Translations under genes and position numbers: made by a program | Source: Chthonomonadaceae bacterium | GTDB taxonomy: Bacteria > Armatimonadota > Chthonomonadetes > Chthonomonadales > Chthonomonadaceae | DNA: 5,318 nucleotides | Direction of reading: 5' to 3' | NCBI GenBank assembly: GCA_025355115.1 | Contig: JANXLO010000289.1 | Coordinates: 1 to 5,318, forward strand | Notes under the pieces: model-generated | What the model was told of the DNA's origin: nothing | The model's database searches: none | What the model saw: the letters and a program-made list of their open reading frames with translations, nothing else | In this document: piece after piece, positions 1 through 5,018 of the stretch | Position numbering within the stretch: the first letter of the stretch is position 1 | Layout of the letters: each line of letters starts with the position of its first letter

Positions 1-428
1 GATCGAAAATAACTCTCTCGCCACTCCTCCAGAGGCAGACTTGCTGGCTCTAATGGCCGTAAATTCTGCTCGTCCTCTTGTTGAGCCGCCAGCCCTTCGG
101 ATCCTTTTAGGCGGGAGCCAGGGGGAGAGCGGTGTGCGCCACCCGCTTCAGAGACCTCCACCGCAGCGTTTTCATGCATCTGCAGCAGGAGATTCGCAAT
201 GGGGAGCGCGATAGAGTAGTAGATATTGCGCCCTATCCTCTCGCCACGAACGATCCCCTGCTCCCGCATCCTCGCCAGATGGTTGGAGACATTCGGCTGC
301 TTCAACGACGTAGCGCCGACAATCTCATTGACGGTCTTCTGGCCGAAACGCAAATTCTCCAATATCGCTCTGCGCGACGGCTCCGCCAATGCCTTTGAAA
401 TTGCGGCGCGATCATCAAGTGGTGGCAT
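1..428 (-). CDS. ArsR-family winged-helix transcriptional regulator with C-terminal extension (3' end cut by window edge)
   Basis: Reading from ATG at 428 leftward gives 142 codons with no stop before the window edge, so the C-terminus is missing. Residues about 8-75 are a clear ArsR winged helix-turn-helix: ISKALAEPSRRAILENL, then the recognition-helix stretch SLKQPNVSNHLARMREQGIV (about 41-60), then the wing RGERIGRNIYYSI. It should be a cytoplasmic DNA-binding repressor-type protein. The visible part has no cysteine at all, so the CxC metal site of classical ArsR/CadC sensors is absent. Typical ArsR proteins end near 100-120 residues. This one continues through a Gly/Pro/Glu/Gln-rich linker (about 95-130) into PLEEWRESYFR, which looks like the first helix of a second domain; a cobalamin (B12)-binding type sensor module is one guess. 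The ATG is preceded by GGGAG 8 nt upstream (437-441), which supports this start; an in-frame GTG at 449 is possible but less well placed. The gene is divergent from the glycoside hydrolase. Confidence 0.85.
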   Translation of the reverse strand, partial: MPPLDDRAAISKALAEPSRRAILENLRFGQKTVNEIVGATSLKQPNVSNHLARMREQGIVRGERIGRNIYYSIALPIANLLLQMHENAAVEVSEAGGAHRSPPGSRLKGSEGLAAQQEDEQNLRPLEPASLPLEEWRESYFR

Positions 429-461
429 GTCAGCTTCTCCCGTGAACACATGACTTGAGGT

Positions 462-479
462 AGCATGAACTCTCATGCT
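462..479. promoter_or_regulatory. Perfect 7-4-7 inverted repeat in the ArsR leader (operator or hairpin)
   Basis: AGCATGA (462-468), the spacer ACTC, and TCATGCT (473-479) form a perfect inverted repeat. It lies at about the predicted transcription start of the ArsR-type gene, directly beside the 35-bp imperfect palindrome. It could be a second operator site or a small 5' leader hairpin. The arm sequence differs from the neighbouring palindrome, so the two sites need not bind the same protein. Confidence 0.4.
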
Positions 480-480
480 G

Positions 481-515
481 CTTGTCGATACATCAATTCC
501 TGATGATATGTCAAG
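481..515. promoter_or_regulatory. Imperfect 35-bp palindrome overlapping the ArsR promoter (operator candidate)
   Basis: Symmetric arms are seen about position 498: CTTG (481-484) pairs with CAAG (512-515), C486 with G510, and CATCA (491-495) with TGATG (501-505) across a 5-nt centre. Positions 488-490 against 506-508 do not match. The element covers the whole -35/-10 region of the putative regulator promoter, where an ArsR dimer would block RNA polymerase. ArsR-family proteins commonly repress their own genes by binding such imperfect palindromes; that this protein binds here is inference. Confidence 0.4.
485..514 (-). promoter_or_regulatory. Putative sigma70-type promoter of the ArsR-family gene
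   Basis: On the minus strand a perfect TTGACA (514-509) is followed after 18 bp by TATCGA (490-485), a weak -10 that keeps only the first TAT of the consensus. Transcription would begin near 478, leaving a leader of about 50 nt before the ATG at 428. The -35 match and its position relative to the gene and to the overlapping inverted repeats make it plausible; the -10 is the weak point. Confidence 0.45.
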
Positions 516-601
516 ACTCCTTCCTCACAAAAACACGGTAACTCTGTAAGTTTACGTCGATGCACAGATCGCTGGTTGGCAGATCACATGCCTCCACCGC
601 T

Positions 602-648
602 TTGCACTTCGCAACGGCATCATACGTATCTATGCCAAACTCTATACA
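602..648 (+). promoter_or_regulatory. Possible promoter region of the glycoside hydrolase gene
   Basis: Two incomplete signals are visible: a -35-like TTGCAC at 602-607 without a convincing -10 at the usual spacing, and a -10-like TATACA at 643-648 with only a weak upstream partner near 620-625. The gene needs a promoter in this divergent region, but the exact one cannot be fixed from sequence. The palindrome at 616-636 lies between the two signals and could control access to either. Outside these elements the 429-699 gap shows no ORF with coding character. Confidence 0.2.
616..636. promoter_or_regulatory. Palindromic element upstream of the glycoside hydrolase (operator candidate)
   Basis: GGCAT (616-620) and ATGCC (632-636) flank a perfect 8-bp palindrome ATACGTAT (622-629). 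The arms are slightly asymmetric, with one base separating them on the left and two on the right. A core centred on CG is typical of LacI-family operators, which often control sugar genes, but no LacI gene is in the window. The parts CATACG and TCTATGC recur together further downstream (651-656 and 665-671). The element lies 63 bp before the ATG of the hydrolase. Confidence 0.3.
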
Positions 649-699
649 AGCATACGAGTCGCCGTCTATGCTCACACTAAACCGCGTCGGAGAACAAAT

Positions 700-2019
700 A
701 TGTCTGTCAGGCTCAACAAATCATTTCTGATTCTGTCGATCCTTGCCTGCTGCCTCCTCTTTGCGCCGGGCAGTTCGCAGGCACAGCGGCAACCCGGACT
801 CACTCAGCCTCAACTCCTCGCTCAAGTGCAGTATCGCGCCTTTCGCTTCTTCTGGGAGAAGACAAGCTCGACCACCGGCTTGACGAACGACCGTGCCAGC
901 AACATCGGCCCCGATGATAAATACAACGTCGCCAGCATCGCAAGCACAGGCTATGCACTCTCCAGCCTGCCAGTCGCAGTGGCGCACGGGTGGGTGTCGA
1001 ACAATGCGGCGTACAGACGCGCGATCCTCACGTTGCGCTTCGTGAACTCCAAACTGCCCAACGTGCACGGCTGGTACTACCATTTTATAGACAAAAGCAC
1101 AGGAGTGAGGGTTTGGAAATCAGAGCTGTCCTCGATCGACACCGCGCTTCTGCTGGAGGGAGCGGTGAGCGCGGGACAGTTTTGGAGAGGTACTGAAGCG
1201 GAGAGGCTGTCGAATGCCCTGTATGATCGCATCGATTGGAACTGGATGCGAACGAACGGCGGGACAAAGCCGGACAAGCTCGTTCTCGCTATGGGCTGGA
1301 AGCCGGAGAGCGGGTTTTTGACCAACAACTGGGATCGCTACTGCGAGTTGATGTCGCTCTATCTGCTGGGGCTCGGAGCGAAATCGCCGCTACCTGCGGC
1401 GTCCTGGACAGCCTGGGAGCGGAATGTGGTGGAGTACGGGGGCCGGAGCACCCTCGCCGGCGGGCCGATCTTCATGCATCAGATGGCGCACGGCTACTAC
1501 AACTTCAAAGGGAAGCGCGATTCACTCGGCTGGGACTATTGGGTGAGCTCGCGGGAGGCGATGGAGATCAATCGGCAGTTCTGTCTCGACCACTCCCCGA
1601 CTCGGAAGACATACGGCCCGAACCTGTGGGGATTGAACGCGAGTGATGGGCCGGACGGATACAGCGCCTTCGGAGCGCCGGGGCCGGAGGATGGAACGGT
1701 CTCTCCGACGGGCGCGATCGCGGCCATTCTCTTCCGCCCAGAAAGAGCGATTGATTCCGCACAGGAGATGTATGCTCGCTTTAGCGAGCGGCTATGGGGA
1801 CGCTATGGCTTCAGCGACGCCTTCAACTTGGATCGCGACTGGTTCGACCCAGACGTCATTGGGATCGACCTGGGAATGGCGCTGATAGCCATTGAGGACG
1901 TTCACAGTGGACTCTCATGGAAACTGCTGGCATCGCACCCAGCGACCGTTCGTGCTCTCAGCAGGGCTGGGTTTCACTTTACTTTAGAACAGGAGCCGCG
2001 GCCGCTGCAACTGCACTGA
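700..2019 (+). CDS. Secreted glucoamylase-like glycoside hydrolase (PF10091; GH144-like, candidate beta-1,2-glucanase)
   Basis: A complete 439-residue protein. The ATG is preceded by GGAGA at 689-693 with a 6-nt spacer. Residues 1-28 form a signal peptide: basic start, hydrophobic core FLILSILACCLLFA, and a likely signal-peptidase I cut after SSQA (28|29), so it acts in the periplasm or outside the cell. The rest fits the glucoamylase-like family, expected to fold as an (alpha/alpha)6 barrel. Hallmarks are AFRFFWE (47-53), the acidic motif SELSSIDTALLLEG (141-154, with E142 and D147), MGWKPESGFLTNNWDRYCE (198-216), GGPIFMHQMAHGYYNFK (254-270), NASDGPDGYSAFGAP (313-327) and DVIGIDLGMALIAIED (385-400). 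GH144 members characterised so far hydrolyse beta-1,2-glucan (endo, or exo releasing sophorose); related domains occur in cyclic beta-1,2-glucan synthases. The exact substrate and catalytic residues here are inferred. The gene runs towards a sugar-transport operon and ends 16 bp from it, suggesting it supplies the importer. Confidence 0.88.
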   Translation: MSVRLNKSFLILSILACCLLFAPGSSQAQRQPGLTQPQLLAQVQYRAFRFFWEKTSSTTGLTNDRASNIGPDDKYNVASIASTGYALSSLPVAVAHGWVSNNAAYRRAILTLRFVNSKLPNVHGWYYHFIDKSTGVRVWKSELSSIDTALLLEGAVSAGQFWRGTEAERLSNALYDRIDWNWMRTNGGTKPDKLVLAMGWKPESGFLTNNWDRYCELMSLYLLGLGAKSPLPAASWTAWERNVVEYGGRSTLAGGPIFMHQMAHGYYNFKGKRDSLGWDYWVSSREAMEINRQFCLDHSPTRKTYGPNLWGLNASDGPDGYSAFGAPGPEDGTVSPTGAIAAILFRPERAIDSAQEMYARFSERLWGRYGFSDAFNLDRDWFDPDVIGIDLGMALIAIEDVHSGLSWKLLASHPATVRALSRAGFHFTLEQEPRPLQLH

Positions 2020-2035
2020 CTTTCACCGGTCGGGA
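2020..2035. other. Convergent intergenic junction without visible terminator
   Basis: Only 16 bp separate the TGA of the hydrolase from the TAG of the oxidoreductase on the other strand. It contains the short palindrome ACCGGT but no GC-rich stem followed by a T-run for either direction. Both transcripts probably end inside the opposite gene or through Rho. Confidence 0.6.
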
Positions 2036-3124
2036 CTAACGCCTCCGCCAGCCAGGCCAGGTGTCGGGTCGAAGCCAGAAAGCATCCTTACGACCACCAT
2101 AGTAACCACTCAAAGCTGTGTCCATGACGAGGGCGGTTCGTGATGCAGTGACTCCAGTGCTCGCGCAGCGGCCCTTGCCATGCAGTTGATCGACGATAGA
2201 CTTGATCATCGGCTGCTGGATATGAGTTGGATTTGGCAGATCGAAGCTTTCATCGAGGGCTTGAGGCCGAGCGGACGCACTCTGCCCTTGACCTGGATAA
2301 TGAGCGTTGGCTGCCCCTGGATGGGCGCGAAAGAGCACGGGCTCATTGCCAAACGTTGAGAGGGAGATGCGCCCGTCCGTGCCGGTAATTTCGATGATGT
2401 CCTCGTACACTCCGGCGACAAAATTCCAGACGGCCGAGCCAAGCGCACCGGCACGAGCAGTAAATTGCAGCGAGATGGAGTCCTCGACATCGTACGGGCC
2501 AGCGAGGTTAGCTGCCGAGCCTCTCACGTTCTCCAACGGCCCCAAAATGAAATCCAGTATGTCTAGCGTATGACAGCCGAGATCCAGGAAGAGCCCCCCG
2601 CCCGCCTCTTTGGCTTGCAGGCGCCAGGGCAGGTTGTTGGCGTCTGTACGGCGATGAGAATCGCTAGCAAACCGATAGCTAACTCCAGTTATGCGTCCCA
2701 ACTGTCCGCCCTCGACCATCTCCTTCGCCTTTAGAAACCGTGGAAGAGCTCGGCGATAGAATGCCACGAACAGGGGCAACTTCGCCCGCTCGAATGCATC
2801 GACCATCTGGAGGCACTCCGTGTTGCTACGGGCCATCGGCTTTTCCACATAGCAGGGCTTGCCCGCAGCGCAGACCGCAAGAGCGTAGTCGAGATGCGAG
2901 CCTGGCGGGGTCGCGATGTAGACTGCGTCCACCTCCGGGTGCGCGATTACCGACTCTGCTCGGTCGAAGCAGTAGGGCACTCTATGGCGGCGAGCGTAGT
3001 CCTCGGCTTTTGCACCGTCACGGCGCATGACAGCAGTCAGTGAACTGCCTTCGACAAGCTGGAATCCTGGCCCGCTCTTCACTTCCGTCACATCTCCGCA
3101 CCCGATAATCCCCCAGCGAATCAT
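2036..3124 (-). CDS. Gfo/Idh/MocA-family NAD(P)-dependent oxidoreductase
   Basis: A 362-residue cytoplasmic enzyme. The N-terminal Rossmann fold starts at once: MIRWGIIGCGDV with the nucleotide-binding glycines G8 and G10. It continues with YIATPPGSH (69-77) and the family signature EKP at 94-96 (VEKPMARS), whose lysine K95 is the usual catalytic/cofactor-contact residue. The C-terminal alpha/beta substrate domain carries GGGLFLDLGCHTLDILDFILG (175-195), with D181 and H185 where the family usually has its catalytic Asp/His. Length is normal for the family. Such enzymes oxidise or reduce sugars, inositols, anhydro-sugars or diols; the substrate cannot be read from sequence. The reading frame stays open upstream to 3355, but those 77 codons lie inside the permease gene and precede the Rossmann start, so ATG 3124 is chosen. 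AAGGGG at 3133-3138 gives a Shine-Dalgarno sequence. It is the last gene of the transporter operon, 14 bp after the permease stop, suggesting it processes the imported sugar. Confidence 0.92.
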   Translation of the reverse strand: MIRWGIIGCGDVTEVKSGPGFQLVEGSSLTAVMRRDGAKAEDYARRHRVPYCFDRAESVIAHPEVDAVYIATPPGSHLDYALAVCAAGKPCYVEKPMARSNTECLQMVDAFERAKLPLFVAFYRRALPRFLKAKEMVEGGQLGRITGVSYRFASDSHRRTDANNLPWRLQAKEAGGGLFLDLGCHTLDILDFILGPLENVRGSAANLAGPYDVEDSISLQFTARAGALGSAVWNFVAGVYEDIIEITGTDGRISLSTFGNEPVLFRAHPGAANAHYPGQGQSASARPQALDESFDLPNPTHIQQPMIKSIVDQLHGKGRCASTGVTASRTALVMDTALSGYYGGRKDAFWLRPDTWPGWRRR

Positions 3125-3132
3125 CCTCTGAG

Positions 3133-3138
3133 CCCCTT
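3133..3138 (-). promoter_or_regulatory. Ribosome binding site fixing the oxidoreductase start
   Basis: On the minus strand AAGGGG follows the TGA stop of the MalG-like permease directly and stands 8 nt before ATG 3124. Its position argues for the short start of the oxidoreductase and for translational coupling, since ribosomes finishing the permease stop on top of this site. Confidence 0.65.
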
Positions 3139-4020
3139 TCAGCCTTTGAGCCCGGTCACGGCAATGCCTTGAATAAACTGCTTCTGCGCGAAAAAGAACA
3201 GCAGAATGATCGGCAGCATGACCATCGCGGAGGCCGCCATGAGGAGGTTCCACGGCGTCCCACCATGCTGACTCTGGTACGCCTGAAGACCAAGCCCCAG
3301 GGTGAAAGTCTTCTGGTCGACAAGGTAGATCATCGGGCCAAGAAAGTCGTTCCATGTTCCCATGAAGGAGAAGAGAGCGACGACCGCGAGCGCAGGCTTA
3401 GCAAGAGGCAGGATGACCTGCCGGAAAATCTCCCACTCCGAGCAGCCGTCGAGCCGAGCCGCTTCAGACAACTCAAAGGGAATCGTCCGGAAAAACTGAC
3501 GAAGCAGAAAGATATTGAAGGCGCTCCCGAACCAGGCGGGAACCCAGAGCGGGCGAAAAGTGCCGATCCATCCGAAGTTCTTGAAGAGGGCGTAGATAGG
3601 TACCATCAGAACCGGGAACGGGATCATCATCGTTGCGAGGGTGATGCTGAAGGCCAGCTCACGTCCAGGCCAGCGCAGTCGAGCGAAGGCGTATGCGACC
3701 AGCGCATTCGAGCAGACCGTTCCCGCGACAACAAGCGCACAGACCAGAAGCGTGTTGCGCCCGTAGATCAGGAAGGGAATGTAGCCGAGCTTGTCCGAGT
3801 GGTAGACGAAGGCATCGTAGTAGTTGTGAAGCAGAATGCGCGACGGAATCCAGACGATATTGGTGCTCATCGTCTCCTCCAGCGGCTTGACCGAAGTGAG
3901 GAGCATCCATATCAGCGGGAAAGTGAAGAGGAACGACAAGCCGATAAGCGCTGCATGAAGCAGCACCGGGTTTTTCTGCCGGTTCGGGTCACGATGATTA
4001 TGTTTCAGAGCGACAGCCAT
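3139..4020 (-). CDS. Carbohydrate ABC transporter permease, MalG-type (CUT1 family)
   Basis: A 293-residue inner-membrane subunit with six predicted membrane segments (about 19-43, 85-112, 122-146, 155-176, 207-230, 258-280). The cytoplasmic loop that contacts the ATPase has the diagnostic EAA motif: ELSEAARLDGCSEWEIFRQ..LPLAKPAL (183-211, with E186, G192 and LP 204-205). The segments MIPFPVLMVPIYALFKNFGW and GTWNDFLGPMIYL, and the C-terminal pattern FAQKQFIQGIAVTGLKG, are hallmarks of MalG-like permeases. It pairs with the MalF-like permease encoded just upstream to form the import channel for a sugar or oligosaccharide. Start ATG 4020 has a modest GAGAGAA ribosome site (4026-4032) that overlaps the stop codon of the preceding gene, and the gap is only 11 bp, so translation is likely coupled. 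The substrate is not deducible from the permease alone. Confidence 0.95.
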   Translation of the reverse strand: MAVALKHNHRDPNRQKNPVLLHAALIGLSFLFTFPLIWMLLTSVKPLEETMSTNIVWIPSRILLHNYYDAFVYHSDKLGYIPFLIYGRNTLLVCALVVAGTVCSNALVAYAFARLRWPGRELAFSITLATMMIPFPVLMVPIYALFKNFGWIGTFRPLWVPAWFGSAFNIFLLRQFFRTIPFELSEAARLDGCSEWEIFRQVILPLAKPALAVVALFSFMGTWNDFLGPMIYLVDQKTFTLGLGLQAYQSQHGGTPWNLLMAASAMVMLPIILLFFFAQKQFIQGIAVTGLKG

Positions 4021-4031
4021 CTTTATTCTCT

Positions 4032-5018
4032 CTAGCCACCTGAGTAGTGGACGCGCTTTTCGGAGGCTTTAAGGGCGGTGAACGTCAGGCCGAGGATAAT
4101 CAGGAACATGATCCAGCCCATCGCGCAGGCATAGCCCATCTTGAGGTAGACGAACGCATTGTCGTACAGGTACATGGTATAGAAGTACGTGGAGCGGGCC
4201 GGAGTGCCCCCTGGGAACATGATGTAGGGCAGTGTAAAGACCTGCAAAGTGCCGATGATGCCCATGATGAGATTGAAGAGAATAACGGGCGAGAGCATCG
4301 GGAGCGTCACATGACGGGTCTTGGCCCACCAGCCTGCCCCGTCCAGCTCCGCCGCCTCGTAGAGTGCCTGCGGCACATCCTGCAGGCCAGCGAGATAGAT
4401 GACCATGGAGTTGCCCGCGCCCCATATGCCCAGCACCAGCAGAGCGGGCTTAGACCATGCCGGGTCGCTCATCCATCCGGGCGGCGCCATCCTTCCGAGG
4501 GAGAATTGAAGAAAGGCAGGGAGATGACTCGACAGCGGCACCCACCCTATATTCAACAGGTGCGCCAGAGGCACCCAGACGACGTTCAGCAGTCTCAGCA
4601 GGGGCTCCAACACGGCATTGAGAACACCGTGCTGGCCGTTGAAAACCCAGAGGCCGAGCATCGCGAGAGAGGCACTGGGTACGAGCGACGGGACATAGAA
4701 CAGCGTACGGTAGATCGTCATTCCCTTAATCTTCGCGTTCAGCATTAATGCGAGCGAGATCGCGACGAACATTCCCATCGGGAGAGCGAGCGCGGCGAAC
4801 AGGCCGGTGTTCTGTAGCGTGCGCCAGAACACCTCGTCGTGGAAGAGGTCGCGGTAGTTCTCCGACCCCACCCAGACAGGCGGATGCAGGACGGAGTAGT
4901 CGCAGAAGCTGTAGTAGAGCGAGGCAAGCAGCGGGTAGAGCAGAAACACGCTGAAGCCGATCAGCCAGGGCGAGACGAACAGGAGGGCGGTGACTGCCTC
5001 CCTATGTCGATTTTTCAC
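4032..5018 (-). CDS. Carbohydrate ABC transporter permease, MalF-type (CUT1 family)
   Basis: A 328-residue inner-membrane subunit with six predicted membrane segments (about 9-34, 69-93, 103-127, 191-212, 243-267, 296-318). The EAA motif ALYEAAELDGAGWWAKTRHVTLP (218-240, with E221, G227 and LP 239-240) marks the ATPase-contact loop, and YRTLFYVPSLVPSASLAMLGLWVFNGQHGVLN is typical of sugar permeases. It forms a heterodimer with the MalG-like partner. The start is GTG 5018: the binding-protein gene ends with TGA at 5015-5017, giving a 4-bp GTGA overlap, and AGAGGG stands 9 nt before the GTG. The loop between the third and fourth segments (about 128-190) is longer than in compact family members of about 290-300 residues and contains a near-perfect 11-residue tandem repeat. 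No ATPase gene follows. Confidence 0.95.
   Translation of the reverse strand: MKNRHREAVTALLFVSPWLIGFSVFLLYPLLASLYYSFCDYSVLHPPVWVGSENYRDLFHDEVFWRTLQNTGLFAALALPMGMFVAISLALMLNAKIKGMTIYRTLFYVPSLVPSASLAMLGLWVFNGQHGVLNAVLEPLLRLLNVVWVPLAHLLNIGWVPLSSHLPAFLQFSLGRMAPPGWMSDPAWSKPALLVLGIWGAGNSMVIYLAGLQDVPQALYEAAELDGAGWWAKTRHVTLPMLSPVILFNLIMGIIGTLQVFTLPYIMFPGGTPARSTYFYTMYLYDNAFVYLKMGYACAMGWIMFLIILGLTFTALKASEKRVHYSGG
4530..4595 (-). repeat. In-frame 33-bp tandem duplication inside the MalF-like gene (two copies)
   Basis: Residues 142-152 (RLLNVVWVPLA) and 153-163 (HLLNIGWVPLS) are consecutive 11-residue copies sharing LLN and WVPL. At the DNA level the copies at 4563-4595 and 4530-4562 also align with a 33-bp period; for example GGCACCCA and TTCA(A/G)CAG recur at the same offsets. 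The copies have diverged, so this is an old duplication. It lies in the enlarged, probably periplasmic, loop between membrane segments three and four. Confidence 0.6.

Noticed and set aside
132..453. Two short plus-strand frames (132-398 and 226-453)
   Set aside because: Both lie opposite the ArsR winged helix, whose conserved residues are clear on the minus strand; the plus-strand translations show no family features.
742..753. A lipobox-like ILAC at residues 14-17 of the hydrolase signal peptide
   Set aside because: The -2 position is leucine, unusual for a lipobox, the hydrophobic core continues past the cysteines, and a good signal-peptidase I site (SSQA|Q) follows; a lipoprotein is possible but less likely.
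1774..1789. A perfect inverted repeat, GCTCGCT and AGCGAGC, with a 2-nt spacer
   Set aside because: It falls inside the hydrolase coding region with no following T-run and encodes an ordinary stretch (ARFSER), so chance or codon use is the simplest explanation.
1998..2030. GC-rich stretch and small repeats (CCGCGGCCGC, TGCA-AC-TGCA) at the end of the hydrolase gene as a terminator
   Set aside because: The stems are short or self-palindromic without a loop, and no run of T follows on either strand.
3125..3355. An N-terminal extension of 77 codons on the oxidoreductase frame
   Set aside because: It lies wholly within the MalG-like coding region in another frame, has no domain resemblance, and the Rossmann fold and its ribosome site start at ATG 3124.
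3169..4035. A long open frame (288 codons) on the plus strand opposite the MalG-like permease gene
   Set aside because: Its translation is highly charged, low in hydrophobic order and resembles no family, while the minus strand encodes a textbook permease with an EAA motif. It is an antisense shadow caused by codon use.
4047..4748. A 233-codon plus-strand frame opposite the MalF-like permease gene
   Set aside because: Same reason: rich in Arg, Glu, His and Gln without domain character, fully inside a well-supported permease on the other strand.
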